The notes beneath the pieces were generated by a model. The model was not told the DNA's origin and searched no databases. It saw nothing but the letters and a program-made list of their open reading frames with translations. Positions 34,292-43,309 of a stretch of 64,000 bases of DNA are shown here, in pieces. Both the position numbers and the translations under genes were made by a program. This stretch comes from Planobispora longispora (GTDB lineage: Bacteria; Actinomycetota; Actinomycetes; Streptosporangiales; Streptosporangiaceae), in NCBI RefSeq assembly GCF_016863135.1, contig NZ_BOOH01000012.1:141288-205287 (forward strand), in the 5' to 3' direction. The number at the start of each line of letters is the position of its first letter. The stretch's first letter is position 1.

Positions 34292-37200
34292 GTGAAGACA
34301 CAAGACCGCCGGAACCGCCGTGCCTCAGGGGCGGCCGCCCGGTTCCTACCGGCGAACTGGCGCGTCCGTCCCCGTCTGGTCGCGCTGATCCTCCTCCCGA
34401 CCGTGGCGGCCGTGCTGCTGAGCGGCCTGCAGCTCACCACCGCGCTGGCCACCTCCACCGAGTACCGCCGGATGTCCGAGGTGGCCACGCTCGTCGAGCG
34501 GCTGGGCACGCTCTCCCACGAGATGGCCCAGGAGCGGGACCTCACCGCCTGGTACATCGCCGACAACCGGCGCCCGGCCCGGCTGTCCGCCGTCAAGAAG
34601 CAGCGCGAGACGGTCGACAGGGCCGGCGACGAGGTGCTCAAGGCGGTGGCGTCGATCACCGACGACCACGCGGCGCGGGTGCGGAGCGAGGCGTCCCAGG
34701 TGCGCCGCTGGCTGCACGGGCTCCCCGGCCTGCGCAACCTGATCACCGAGGGCAGCGTGCTCCCGCGTGCCGCCCTCGGCATGTACTCGCGAATGATCGC
34801 CGACTTCGTCACCCTCCACGACGACCTCGGCCGCAGCGGCGGCGACGAGCGCCTGATCGGTGACGCGCTGGCGCTGGGCGCGCTGACCCGGGCCAAGGAG
34901 CAGCTCGCGCGGCAGCGCGGCATCCTGCTCGTCGCGCGCCTGGAGGGCGGGTTCGACTTCGACGACCCGGCCGACTTCCTCGGCTCGTACAAGAGCCAGG
35001 TGAGCGAGGTGGCGGCCTTCCAGGCGACCGCCTCGGCCGCCCAGATCCGGCGCTTCCGCGAGCTGGTCAGCGGCGCGAAGGTCGACCGGGCCGACGCCAT
35101 GCGCGCCCTGGTCATGGCGCGCATGCGCGAGAACAAGCCCCTGGGCGTCGTGGGCATCCGCACCTGGTTCGACTCCGCCAGCGCGGCGGTGGACGGCATG
35201 CGGACCCTCGAGAGGGACATGGCCGCCGCGGTCGTCGCGCGCAGCCAGGAGATGCAGAGCGCCGAGCAGCGCAGCGCCATCATCTCCGGCGGCGCGATCC
35301 TCGTCCTGCTGGTGCTGACCCTGTTCATCACCTCCTGGGCGGTCCGCTCGCTGGTCCGCCCGCTGCGCAGGCTGCGCAGCGAGGCGCTGGAGGTGGCCGG
35401 ATCCAGGCTCCCCGACACCGTCCGCGCGCTGCGCGACTCCGGGGACCCCACCTCGAAGATCGAGGTTCCCTCCATCGGGGTGACCTCCCTCGACGAGATC
35501 GGGGAAGTGGCCCGGGCCTTCGACGAGGTCCACCGCGAGGCCGTACGGCTGGCGGGCGACGAGGCCCGGCTGCGCGCGAACGTCAACGCGATGTTCGTCA
35601 ACCTCTCCCGGCGCACCCAGTCGCTGGTGGAGCGCCAGATCGACCTCATCGACGACCTGGAGCAGGGCGAGCAGGACGACGACCGGCTGGCCAGCCTCTT
35701 CAAGCTGGACCACCTGGCCACCCGCATGCGCCGCAACTCCGAGAACCTGCTGGTCCTCGCGGGCCAGGAGCAGAGCCGCCGGTGGAGCGAGCCGGTCCCG
35801 CTGGGCGACGTGGTGCGCGCCTCGCTGTCGGAGGTGGAGAACTACGAGCGGGTGACCCTCCGGGTCGAGTCCGGCACCCTGATCATCGGGCAGGCCGTCA
35901 ACGACATCGTGCACCTGGTCGCCGAGCTCGTCGAGAACGCGATCTTCTTCTCGCCGCAGGACACCAAGATCATGGTGACCAGCAACGGCAACGAGATGGG
36001 CAGCGTCATCGTGGCGGTCACCGACCAGGGCATCGGCATGAGCGACGAGGAGCTGATCGAGGCCAACCGCCGCCTGTCCGAACCGCCCTCGGTGGACCTG
36101 TCGGTCTCCCGCCGCATGGGTCTGTTCGTGGTCGCCCGTCTGGCCCAGCGCCACGGCATCCGCGTCCAGCTCCGCCGTCCGGAGACCGGCGGCCTGAGCG
36201 CCGTCGTCCTGCTCCCCCCGCAGGTGGTCGCGCAGGCCATGGCGCCGCAGCCGATCATGTCGGGGGCCCCGCAGCCGGGCACCGTGGGGGCGCTCGGACG
36301 CGAGGCCGACCCGTTCGCCGGGGGGCTGCGGCAGGACCCGTTCGGATCGGCCTCCATGCCGTCGGCCTCCATGTCGTCGATGGAGATGTCCTCCTTCACC
36401 CATCCGCCGGCGGAGGACCCCTTCGCCGCCTCCGGCTCCTTCGGGGCATCGGGTTCCTTCGGGGTGTCCGGCTCCTTCGGGACGTCCGATTCCTTCGGCG
36501 GGCGTCCGCGCGAGGAGCGGCCCCCCTTCGGCATGCCCCCGATGGACGACACGCCGTTCGGCGCGCCGCCCACGCCGAGGGCCGCGGCCGCGCCGCTGCC
36601 GGCCCCGGCGGCTCCGCCGGTCCCGTCGGTCCCGATGGACGCCGCGCCTCCGGCCGCTCCCGTCGGGCCCACGCCCTCCATCTCGGACCTGTGGTCCAAG
36701 CCGGTGGTGTCGGCCTCGGAGGTGGAGAGCCTGTGGTCGTCGCCGTTCACGCCGGCCCCGGCGCCGTTCCCGGCCGCGCCGGAGGCGGCCCCGCCGGGGC
36801 CGCCCGCGTCCTTCCCGCCCGCGTCGTTCCCGCCCGCGGCCGCGGCGCCCCCGGCGCCGTCCTGGCCGGACGCGCCTCCGGCGCCGTCCTGGCCCGACAC
36901 GTCCGCGGCGGACGGCTGGGGGACGCACCGGCAGGAGCCGGGTGAGAACACCCAGACGCTGCCCGCGGTGGGGGTGTCGCCGACCGAGCCCGAGCCCGAG
37001 GAGTTCCTGCCCATCTTCGAGGCGGTGGGGTCCGACTGGTTCCGCCGCAGCGTCCCGGAGACCGGGGCCGCGGCGGGCTCCGGCGCGGACCTCGGCTCCG
37101 ACGCCGGTCCGGGCGAACCGGAGGCCCGCCCGGCCGAGCCGGAGTCCCGTCCGGCGGAGTCTCCGCGACCGCCCGCCGAGCGGCAGGAATGGAGCGGCAG

Positions 37201-37468
37201 CTCCGCCGACCAGGGATGGGCCGCGGCGCAGGCGGCGGCCAAGCCCGCGGAGGGCGGTCTGACCGGCGCGGGACTGCCCAAGCGGGTGCCCAAGGCCAAT
37301 CTGATCCCGGGGGCGGCTCCCGCCGCGCCGGCCACGCCGGCGCCCCCGATGCCCCCGCTCTCGGCGGAGCGGGTGCGCAGTCGTCTGTCCAGTTTCCAGC
37401 AAGGATCACGGCAGGGCCGTGCTGAGATGAGCGAGCGGTCCAAGGCCGTCGAGGGAGACATGCAGTGA
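34292..37468 (+). CDS. cvnA: Conservon sensor kinase CvnA with NIT-type domain (locus 3)
   Basis: The 1058-residue CvnA is the longest in the window. TM1 lies at about 27-50, a NIT-type ectodomain has HEMAQERDLTAWYIADNRRP near 75, TM2 lies at about 329-350, then a HAMP-like linker, LDHLATRMRRNSENLLVLAG near 473, and a HATPase with ELVENAIFFS (547) and RRMGLFVVARLAQRHG (608). The tail has four SGSFGx repeats and a long Pro/Ala stretch, then LPIFEAVGSDWFRR, GLPKRVPKANLIPG and RSRLSSFQQGSRQGRA. Its GTG start is 134 bases after the dehydrogenase stop. The stop overlaps cvnB (GTGA). Confidence 0.93.
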   Translation: MKTQDRRNRRASGAAARFLPANWRVRPRLVALILLPTVAAVLLSGLQLTTALATSTEYRRMSEVATLVERLGTLSHEMAQERDLTAWYIADNRRPARLSAVKKQRETVDRAGDEVLKAVASITDDHAARVRSEASQVRRWLHGLPGLRNLITEGSVLPRAALGMYSRMIADFVTLHDDLGRSGGDERLIGDALALGALTRAKEQLARQRGILLVARLEGGFDFDDPADFLGSYKSQVSEVAAFQATASAAQIRRFRELVSGAKVDRADAMRALVMARMRENKPLGVVGIRTWFDSASAAVDGMRTLERDMAAAVVARSQEMQSAEQRSAIISGGAILVLLVLTLFITSWAVRSLVRPLRRLRSEALEVAGSRLPDTVRALRDSGDPTSKIEVPSIGVTSLDEIGEVARAFDEVHREAVRLAGDEARLRANVNAMFVNLSRRTQSLVERQIDLIDDLEQGEQDDDRLASLFKLDHLATRMRRNSENLLVLAGQEQSRRWSEPVPLGDVVRASLSEVENYERVTLRVESGTLIIGQAVNDIVHLVAELVENAIFFSPQDTKIMVTSNGNEMGSVIVAVTDQGIGMSDEELIEANRRLSEPPSVDLSVSRRMGLFVVARLAQRHGIRVQLRRPETGGLSAVVLLPPQVVAQAMAPQPIMSGAPQPGTVGALGREADPFAGGLRQDPFGSASMPSASMSSMEMSSFTHPPAEDPFAASGSFGASGSFGVSGSFGTSDSFGGRPREERPPFGMPPMDDTPFGAPPTPRAAAAPLPAPAAPPVPSVPMDAAPPAAPVGPTPSISDLWSKPVVSASEVESLWSSPFTPAPAPFPAAPEAAPPGPPASFPPASFPPAAAAPPAPSWPDAPPAPSWPDTSAADGWGTHRQEPGENTQTLPAVGVSPTEPEPEEFLPIFEAVGSDWFRRSVPETGAAAGSGADLGSDAGPGEPEARPAEPESRPAESPRPPAERQEWSGSSADQGWAAAQAAAKPAEGGLTGAGLPKRVPKANLIPGAAPAAPATPAPPMPPLSAERVRSRLSSFQQGSRQGRAEMSERSKAVEGDMQ
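36431..36502 (+). repeat. Four 18-bp in-frame repeats in cvnA locus 3
   Basis: Four units encode SGSFGA, SGSFGV, SGSFGT and SDSFGG (residues 714-737). The Ser-Phe-Gly pattern recalls the ten-residue repeats in cvnA locus 1, at the same place in the tail, though unit length differs. Confidence 0.85.
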
Positions 37469-37887
37469 ACCACCAACTCAGTCAGGCCGCCCGAGGGTTC
37501 AATTGGCTGATCACCGAGTTCGTCAAGGAGATGCCGGGCGTCGCCCACGCGGTGATCGTCTCCACCGACGGCCTCCCGCTGGCCTACTCCCAGGGATTCC
37601 CGAAGGACCGCGCCGACCAGCTCGCCGCGATCACGGCGGGCCTGATCAGCCTGACCCAGGGGGCCGCCCGGGTCTTCGAGGGCGGCCCGGTGGTGCAGAC
37701 CGTGATCGAGATGCAGCGGGGGCTCCTGCTGACCATGTCGGTCAGCGACGGCTCCGCCCTCGCGGTGCTGGCCGCCCCCGACTGCGACATGGGCTTGGTG
37801 GCCTACCAGATGACGCTTCTGGCGGAGCGTGCGGGCCAGGCGCTGACGCCTGCCCTGCGCGCCGAGCTCCAGGCGTCCCAGCGGTAG
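37465..37887 (+). CDS. cvnB: Roadblock/LC7 protein CvnB (locus 3)
   Basis: The 140-residue protein matches CvnB of locus 1 along its length: LSQAARGFNWLITEFV, GVAHAVIVSTDGLPLAYSQG, ADQLAAITAGLISLT, and DMGLVAYQMTLLAERAGQAL. It starts inside the cvnA stop. As a roadblock protein it should bind CvnD and the sensor tail, which is inferred from the family. cvnC follows 55 bases downstream after AAAAGGAGGG. Confidence 0.94.
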   Translation: MNHQLSQAARGFNWLITEFVKEMPGVAHAVIVSTDGLPLAYSQGFPKDRADQLAAITAGLISLTQGAARVFEGGPVVQTVIEMQRGLLLTMSVSDGSALAVLAAPDCDMGLVAYQMTLLAERAGQALTPALRAELQASQR

Positions 37888-37942
37888 CGGATATCACTCG
37901 CGGAACGCTGGGACAACAACCGAAAAGGAGGGATAGCATCCG

Positions 37943-38311
37943 ATGAATGAGCCGCCGCCTCAGGCCAAGAGCGGGAGAGATCGCCTGATCCGCCCGTACG
38001 CTGTGACCGGGGGAAGAACCGCTCCTCGGACGCAGCTTGCGCTCGAGGCGCTGGTCTCCTCGGCGACTGCTCCGAGCGTGGATCCCTCCATGCTCTCGAC
38101 GGAGTACCAGGCCATCACCATGCTGTGCCGGCAGCTGCGTTCGGTCGCCGAGGTCTCGGCGCTGCTGCGCATGCCGTTGGGTGTCACCCGCGTGCTGATC
38201 GCGGACATGGCGGCCGAGGGCCTGGTGCAGATCCACCATCCGTCGCTGGATGCCGGAAAGCCGGATCTCAGCTTGCTTGAAAGGGTGCTCAGTGGGCTTC
38301 GCAGGCTCTGA
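37943..38311 (+). CDS. cvnC: DUF742 protein CvnC (locus 3)
   Basis: The 122-residue protein has the signature IRPYAVTGGRTAPRTQLALE and the winged-helix half RSVAEVSALLRMPLGVTRVL, DMAAEGLVQIHH. It has a strong ribosome site (AAAAGGAGGG, 37922-37931) upstream of ATG 37943. The end ERVLSGLRRL is encoded by DNA that also contains the ribosome site and GTG start of cvnD, with a 20-base gene overlap. Confidence 0.93.
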   Translation: MNEPPPQAKSGRDRLIRPYAVTGGRTAPRTQLALEALVSSATAPSVDPSMLSTEYQAITMLCRQLRSVAEVSALLRMPLGVTRVLIADMAAEGLVQIHHPSLDAGKPDLSLLERVLSGLRRL

Positions 38312-38873
38312 CGCCGGAATGGCCTCGGCCGGGATGACGTCGACGAAGATCGTCGTCGCCGGCGGATTCGGTGTCGGCAAGACGACCTTCGTCGGGGCTG
38401 TCTCCGAGATCATGCCGCTGACCACGGAAGCGGTCATGACGGAGGCGAGCGCGGGGGTCGACGACCTCTCACAGATCCCGACGAAGCGGACCACCACGGT
38501 GGCGATGGACTTCGGCCGGGTCTCGCTGGATCGCGACCTGATCCTCTACCTGTTCGGCACGCCGGGTCAGCACCGGTTCTGGTTCATGTGGGACGACCTG
38601 GTCAAGGGCGCGATCGGGGCGATCGTTCTGGTCGACACCCGGCGCCTGGCCGACAGCTTCCCGGCGATCGACTACTTCGAGGAGGCCGGCCTCCCGTTCG
38701 TCGTCGCCCTGAACGGCTTCGACGGCGATCACCTGCACGGTGAGGAGGAGGTGCGGGAGGCTCTGACGATCTCCCCCCACATCCCCATCGTCCGGACCGA
38801 CGCCCGCTCCCGTGACGCGGTGAAGGCCACGCTCATCACCCTGGTCGAGCACGTCCTGACCCTTCGCGTCTGA
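38292..38873 (+). CDS. cvnD: Conservon small GTPase CvnD (locus 3)
   Basis: The 193-residue GTPase has P-loop GGFGVGKTTFVGAVSE, LYLFGTPGQHRFWFMWDDL and NGFDGDHLH where a canonical GTPase has NKxD. It starts at the GTG within cvnC. Compared with locus 1, the insertion SDAGMASAGM lengthens the N-terminus. It is the last gene of the operon and is followed by a very strong terminator 36 bases later. Confidence 0.94.
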   Translation: MGFAGSDAGMASAGMTSTKIVVAGGFGVGKTTFVGAVSEIMPLTTEAVMTEASAGVDDLSQIPTKRTTTVAMDFGRVSLDRDLILYLFGTPGQHRFWFMWDDLVKGAIGAIVLVDTRRLADSFPAIDYFEEAGLPFVVALNGFDGDHLHGEEEVREALTISPHIPIVRTDARSRDAVKATLITLVEHVLTLRV

Positions 38874-38909
38874 GGCCGGAGGCTCGAGCCCCGGAGACAT
38901 CCGGGGCCG

Positions 38910-38961
38910 CCGCCCCCGTCCGCCCGCCGTACCCGGCGGGCGGACGGGGGCGGTCTTTTTT
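38910..38961 (+). terminator. Strong intrinsic terminator after conservon 3
   Basis: A perfect 20-bp stem (38910-38929 with 38934-38953), a four-base TACC loop and a run of six T after TC. The stem is almost all G and C. It ends transcription of conservon 3. Confidence 0.95.
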
Positions 38962-39354
38962 AATTCCGCTTCAAAAGCGACGGCCGTGAAGTCTCGTGAC
39001 GGCCTCGAAGGCGAGGTGGGGAGGGATCCGCAAGAGCCGGGAAAGCTCTCGGTTATTTCTGCCCTTGTTCAATGAAGGCCGTCGAATGTGACGGGCGCCC
39101 GGAATCCGGAATCCATCGGCGATCGACGGCCCCGTCATTCCGCAGGGGCGTGCGCTACCATCCTGCCGGTCCTTTGAAAAAGATCGCTCGCGGGAACCGT
39201 GCGATCCGGTCCCGCGCCGGTCGTCAATGCGTCCGCGAGGCTCCGCCGCCATTCATCGGCGCGGTTCTCGCGGCGTCCGGGGAGCGGGTTCCCGGTCGGC
39301 GCCCGAACGCGCGGGAGGCCGTGCCGCGGACCTCTGGCAGACATCGAGGAAGTC
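38962..39354. other. Intergenic region upstream of flavin monooxygenase
   Basis: A 393-base region between the conservon 3 terminator and the monooxygenase gene. The stretch 38962-39180 is relatively AT-rich and includes TTTGAAAAAGATCG near 39174. A weak minus-strand frame (38971-39252) lacks a ribosome site and any recognisable protein feature. Regulatory content is likely but not identified. Confidence 0.5.
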
Positions 39355-40635
39355 ATGCGCGTACTGATCATCGGTGCCGGCGTCGGCGGTCTCACCACCG
39401 CGCTGAGCCTGCACGCCGCGGGGATCGAGTGCACGGTCGCCGAGTCGGCCGCGGAGCTGCGCCCGCTCGGCGTGGGGATCAACATCCAGCCCCACGCGGT
39501 CAGGGAGCTCACCGAGCTGGGCCTGGGCGACCGTCTCGCCGGGATCGGTGTGGCGACCAGCTTCCAGACCTACACCGACCGCTTCGGCGGCACCATCCTG
39601 GCCCTGCCCCGGGGCCGGGCGGCCGGATACCGCTGGCCGCAGTACTCCGTCCACCGGGGCCTGCTGCAGATGGCGCTGCTGGAGGCGGTGCGCGAGCGGA
39701 TCGGCCCGGAGGCGGTGCGGACGGGACTGCGTTTCGGCGACGTCCGCGAGGAGGCCGGGGGAGTCGTGGCGTCGTTGCGGGACGTGCGCACCGGCGGGCG
39801 GGCCGAGATCCCCGCCGACGTGCTGGTCGGAGCCGACGGCGTGCACTCGGCCGTACGGGCGCGGCTGCATCCCGGGGACGGGCCGCTGCTGTGGAACGGG
39901 GTCCGGATGTGGCGCGGGATCACCGAGGGGGAGCCGTTCCTGGACGGGGCCACGCTGGTCGTCGCCGGCTCGAACCGGTCGTGCAAGTTCGTGGCCTACC
40001 CCGTATCGCCCGACGGCAGGCAGATCAACTGGGTCGCGGAGGTGAAGGTGGACCCCGGCGGGCCGGTCCCGGCCGCCGACTGGTCGCGCGAGGGGCGCCT
40101 GGAGGACGTCCTGCCGCACTTCGCCGGGTGGACGTTCTCCTGGCTGGACGTGCCCGGCCTGATCGCCGGGGCGGGGCGCATCCTGGAGTATCCGATGGTG
40201 GACCGGGACCCCCTGCCCTCGTGGGGCCGGGGCCGGGTGACGCTGCTCGGCGACGCCGCCCACCCGATGTACCCGGTCGGCTCCAACGGCGGTTCGCAGG
40301 CCGTGCTCGACGCCCGCGCGCTGGCGCGCTCGCTCGCCGCCTCCGGACCCGTCGAGGGCCTGGCCGCCTACGAGCGGGAGCGCAGGACCGCCACCACGCC
40401 GCTGGTCCTGGCCAACCGCGAGATGCCCATGGAGCGGATCCTCGCCCTGGTGGAGGAACGGGCCCCGCTGGGGTTCGGGGACGTCTCCGAGGTGCTCACC
40501 GCCGAGGAGATCGCCGAGATGGCGGCCGGTCAGCGGCGGATGACCGACATGGACGTCACGTTCCTCAACGAGCGCCCGTCCTGGAGCGTCGTCCGGGACG
40601 CGCCGCCGGGGCGGGCCGCCGGGACGAGGGCCTGA
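39355..40635 (+). CDS. FAD-dependent aromatic monooxygenase, PhzS-like
   Basis: The 426-residue class A flavin monooxygenase has FAD motif VLIIGAGVGGLTTALSLHAAG (GAGVGG at 7-12), DG motif VGADGVHSAVRARL (about 161), and GD motif LLGDAAHPMYPVGSNGGSQA (about 297-316). The SNGGSQAVLDARALA ending is typical of PhzS/salicylate-hydroxylase relatives that hydroxylate aromatic acids with NADH and O2. The ATG at 39355 follows GAGGA; upstream in-frame codons from 39199 lack support. A convergent O-methyltransferase gene lies 65 bases beyond its stop across a perfect palindrome. The aromatic substrate is unknown. Confidence 0.92.
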   Translation: MRVLIIGAGVGGLTTALSLHAAGIECTVAESAAELRPLGVGINIQPHAVRELTELGLGDRLAGIGVATSFQTYTDRFGGTILALPRGRAAGYRWPQYSVHRGLLQMALLEAVRERIGPEAVRTGLRFGDVREEAGGVVASLRDVRTGGRAEIPADVLVGADGVHSAVRARLHPGDGPLLWNGVRMWRGITEGEPFLDGATLVVAGSNRSCKFVAYPVSPDGRQINWVAEVKVDPGGPVPAADWSREGRLEDVLPHFAGWTFSWLDVPGLIAGAGRILEYPMVDRDPLPSWGRGRVTLLGDAAHPMYPVGSNGGSQAVLDARALARSLAASGPVEGLAAYERERRTATTPLVLANREMPMERILALVEERAPLGFGDVSEVLTAEEIAEMAAGQRRMTDMDVTFLNERPSWSVVRDAPPGRAAGTRA

Positions 40636-40652
40636 GGCGGGCCCGAACGCGG

Positions 40653-40686
40653 CGGCCGGCGGCGCGGGCGCCCGCGCCGCCGGCCG
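40653..40686. terminator. Perfect 34-bp palindrome between convergent genes
   Basis: Bases 40653-40669 are the exact reverse complement of 40670-40686, all G or C. It stands between the stops of two convergent genes and can fold from either strand, so it is probably a bidirectional terminator. There is no T-run. Confidence 0.7.
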
Positions 40687-40700
40687 TGGCACCGCCGCGG

Positions 40701-41708
40701 TCAGACGGGCAGCGCCTCGATGATGCTCGACCCGGCGGTCAGCTCGACCTGCCGGTTCAGCCGGAGACCGGCCTTGCCGAGCAGCTCGCCGTACTCCGAC
40801 GCGCTGCGCTCCATGCCCTGGCCGAAGATGGCGAGCATGCGGATGTCCACGTCCTTGGAGACGTGCGGGGAGTCGTCGTCGGGCACGACGAACTCCACCA
40901 GCAACACCCGGCCGTCCTCGGCCATGGCCTCCCGGACGTTGCGCAGGATCCGCACCGCGTCCTCGTCGGACCAGTTGTGGATCACGCTGCCCAGCATGTA
41001 GGCGTCGGCTCCGGCCGGGACGGAGGCGAAGAAGTCACCGCTGACGCATTCGCACCGGTCTTCAAGACCGGCCTGCGCGAAGAAGTCCCTCGCGCCCGGG
41101 ACCACCTGCTCAAGGTCGAACAGGACGCCGCGCACGTTTGAATGGGCCTTCAGCACGGCGGCGAGCACGTGCCCCTTGCCGCCCGCCACGTCGACGAGGG
41201 TCCGCACCCCGGAGAAGTCGTAGCGGGCGGCCACGGCCTCCGCGAACGGCCACGCCCGGGCCACCATGTAGTCGTCGAACAGCCGTCCCGCGACGGGGTT
41301 CGAGGCGAGGTAGCCGCTGTACAGCGGCCCGTGCCGCTCGACGAAGGCCGACTTCCCGGTGCCCACGGTCCGCGGGAGCGCGCCCAGGCCGTACCAGAAG
41401 CCCTCTTCGCCGATCATCCGTACGGCCGGGCGCAACGAGTTCGGCACGTCGCTGCGGAGTGTGGCACCCGCCTCCGTCAGCTCGTACACCCCCGGCGCCG
41501 CCGTCCTGACGATTCCCATGGAGGCGAGCTGGCGGAGCACCCGGCCCAGCGCCGACGGGTCCGCGCCGCAGCGGGCCGCCAGCTCGCCCGTGCTCAGCGG
41601 CCCCTCCCGCAGGTGGTCGGCGCAGCCCAGCTCGGCCATCACGGCCAGGGCGGCGAACCGGGACACCCCTCCGATCGCATCCCATACCGGTGCCTGTGGG
41701 TCGTCCAT
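40701..41708 (-). CDS. Class I O-methyltransferase of the acetylserotonin/plant OMT type
   Basis: The 335-residue enzyme has an N-terminal dimerisation winged helix (LAARCGADPSALGRVLRQLA) and a SAM-binding part LVDVAGGKGHVLAAVLKAH with DLEQVVPGARDFF. The catalytic-base position is His in MLGSVIHNWSDEDAVRILR. It should methylate a hydroxyl group of a phenol-like natural product. The ATG at 41708 follows GAGAGGA; an ATG at 41729 overlapping the ATPase stop is also possible and would couple it to the transporter operon. It is convergent with the flavin monooxygenase, a pairing common in tailoring of aromatics. Confidence 0.9.
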   Translation of the reverse strand: MDDPQAPVWDAIGGVSRFAALAVMAELGCADHLREGPLSTGELAARCGADPSALGRVLRQLASMGIVRTAAPGVYELTEAGATLRSDVPNSLRPAVRMIGEEGFWYGLGALPRTVGTGKSAFVERHGPLYSGYLASNPVAGRLFDDYMVARAWPFAEAVAARYDFSGVRTLVDVAGGKGHVLAAVLKAHSNVRGVLFDLEQVVPGARDFFAQAGLEDRCECVSGDFFASVPAGADAYMLGSVIHNWSDEDAVRILRNVREAMAEDGRVLLVEFVVPDDDSPHVSKDVDIRMLAIFGQGMERSASEYGELLGKAGLRLNRQVELTAGSSIIEALPV

Positions 41709-41728
41709 TGGCAAGTCCTCTCTGATCA

Positions 41729-42511
41729 TCAGGAAGCGGCGCCCGGGTCGTCGCGCATGCCGCGGACCAGGCGGCCGACCTCGGCACGGAGGTGCACGAA
41801 CTCGGGATTCTCCCGGGTGGTGATCTGGTCGCGCGGGCCGGGCAGGTCCACCCGCAGGTCGCCGACGACCGTGGCGGGGGCCTTGGACAGGACCACGACC
41901 CGGTCGCCGACGTAGACGCTCTCGTCGATGTCATGGGTGATGAGCAGGATGGTCATGTCGTGGTGGCTGCGCACGCGCAGGGTCAGGTCCTCCAGGTCCT
42001 CGCGCGTCTGCGCGTCGACCGAGCCGAAGGGCTCGTCCATCAGCATCAGCGCGGGCCGGTAGGCCAGGGCGCGGGCGATGGAGACGCGCTGCTGCATGCC
42101 GCCGGAGAGCTGCCACGGGTATTTGCCCTCGGCGCCGGCCAGGCCGACCTGCTCCAGCGCCTCCGTCGCCGCCTCCCGCCGTCGCGGCCGGTCCATGCCC
42201 TTGCGCCGCAGCGGCAGCGCGACGTTGTCGCCCACCGACATCCACGGGAAGAGGGAGCGGCTGTAGTCCTGGAAGACCACGGCCAGGTCGTCGGGCGTCC
42301 GCTCGACGGGCTTCCCGCCCAGGGTCACCGTGCCGCCGGTCGGGTGCAGCAGTCCGGCGATGGAGCGGAGCAGGGTGGACTTGCCGCACCCCGAGGGGCC
42401 GACGATGCACACCAGCTCGCCCTGGGCGACCTTCAGGTCGACGCCCCCCAGAGCGTGGTGGGCGCCGGGCCCGCTGCCGTAGACGTGGGTCAGGTTCGAG
42501 ATCTCAAGCAC
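41729..42511 (-). CDS. ABC ATPase, nitrate/sulfonate/taurine type
   Basis: The 260-residue ATPase has Walker A GPSGCGKST (about 38-46), VVFQDYSRSLFPWMSV Q-loop, signature LSGGMQQRVSIARALAY, Walker B LMLMDEPFGSVDAQ and H-loop LLITHDIDESVYV, matching the SsuB/TauB/NrtD group. It energises the two permeases encoded upstream and the receptor at 44100. The start is a GTG at 42511, 9 bases after the permease stop. The substrate cannot be separated among sulfonates, nitrate or thiamine-precursor-like compounds. Confidence 0.93.
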   Translation of the reverse strand: MLEISNLTHVYGSGPGAHHALGGVDLKVAQGELVCIVGPSGCGKSTLLRSIAGLLHPTGGTVTLGGKPVERTPDDLAVVFQDYSRSLFPWMSVGDNVALPLRRKGMDRPRRREAATEALEQVGLAGAEGKYPWQLSGGMQQRVSIARALAYRPALMLMDEPFGSVDAQTREDLEDLTLRVRSHHDMTILLITHDIDESVYVGDRVVVLSKAPATVVGDLRVDLPGPRDQITTRENPEFVHLRAEVGRLVRGMRDDPGAAS

Positions 42512-42520
42512 AGCGGGTCC

Positions 42521-43309
42521 TCAGGTTGTACGGTTGGCGCCCCGGTGCCAGGACAGCACACGTCGCTCGGCCACCAGGAAGGCCGAGTTGAGCAGGTATC
42601 CCAGAACACCGAGGACCACGATGGTTCCCCAGACGCCGGGCAGGTCGTAGGACCTCTGGGCGTCGAGGAGCTGGAAGCCGATGCCGTTGACGCTGCCCAC
42701 CAGCTCGGAGATGACCATCAGGATCAGCGCCAGCGACAGGCTGAGCCGCAGGCCCGCGAAGATCTTGGGCATCGCGGAGGGCAGGATGACCCAGAACAGT
42801 CGCTGGCTCCGCGACAGCCCGAAGACCGTGGAGGTCTCCAGGTGCTGCCGGTCGACGTGGCGCGCGCCGTCGCCGGCGTTGAGCAGGATCGGCCAGATGA
42901 TGCCGGACGTGATCGTGACGATCTGCATCTGCGCGCCGATGGAGAACAGCGCGAGGAAGAGGGGAAGCAGGGCGGGGGGAGGGATGGCGCGCCCGAACTG
43001 GATGAGCGGGTCGATGAACCGGGACAGCAGCGCCGAGCGCCCCAGCATGACGCCGAGGACGATGCCGATCACGCTCGCGAGCAGCCATCCGACGAAGAGC
43101 CGGCCGACGCTCGTGGGGATGTTCTCCAGGGCGGCGTCGGTGAGCCAGAGCCGCTCCGCGGGGCCGGAGAACCACATCTCGTGCATGCGGGCCACGATCG
43201 TCGTGGGCGGGGGGAAGAAGACGTCCTCCGCCGCGCGGGTGGCGACCTCCCAGGCCACCAGCACGACGGGCACCAGCCACAGGCGGCCCAGGGCGCGCAG
43301 GAACCGCAT
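42521..43309 (-). CDS. ABC permease (second), nitrate/sulfonate type
   Basis: The 262-residue permease has about six spans, beginning LVPVVLVAWEVATRAAEDVF, and the EAA-like loop in which TVFGLSRSQRLFWVILPSAMP replaces the canonical EAA start. It ends in VLGYLLNSAFLVAERRVLSWH, the SsuC/TauC signature. It starts at ATG 43309 sharing a TGATG with the first permease (a GTG one codon earlier is also possible). Two different permeases, rather than one homodimer, are encoded here. Confidence 0.91.
   Translation of the reverse strand: MRFLRALGRLWLVPVVLVAWEVATRAAEDVFFPPPTTIVARMHEMWFSGPAERLWLTDAALENIPTSVGRLFVGWLLASVIGIVLGVMLGRSALLSRFIDPLIQFGRAIPPPALLPLFLALFSIGAQMQIVTITSGIIWPILLNAGDGARHVDRQHLETSTVFGLSRSQRLFWVILPSAMPKIFAGLRLSLSLALILMVISELVGSVNGIGFQLLDAQRSYDLPGVWGTIVVLGVLGYLLNSAFLVAERRVLSWHRGANRTT

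Noticed and set aside
34346..37402. About 1000-codon minus-strand frame opposite cvnA locus 3 (and similar ones opposite the other cvnA genes)
   Set aside because: All mirror the same GC3 bias and lack a ribosome site or domains.
38971..39252. Minus-strand 93-codon gene before the monooxygenase
   Set aside because: No ribosome site, no family and no partner; left as intergenic.
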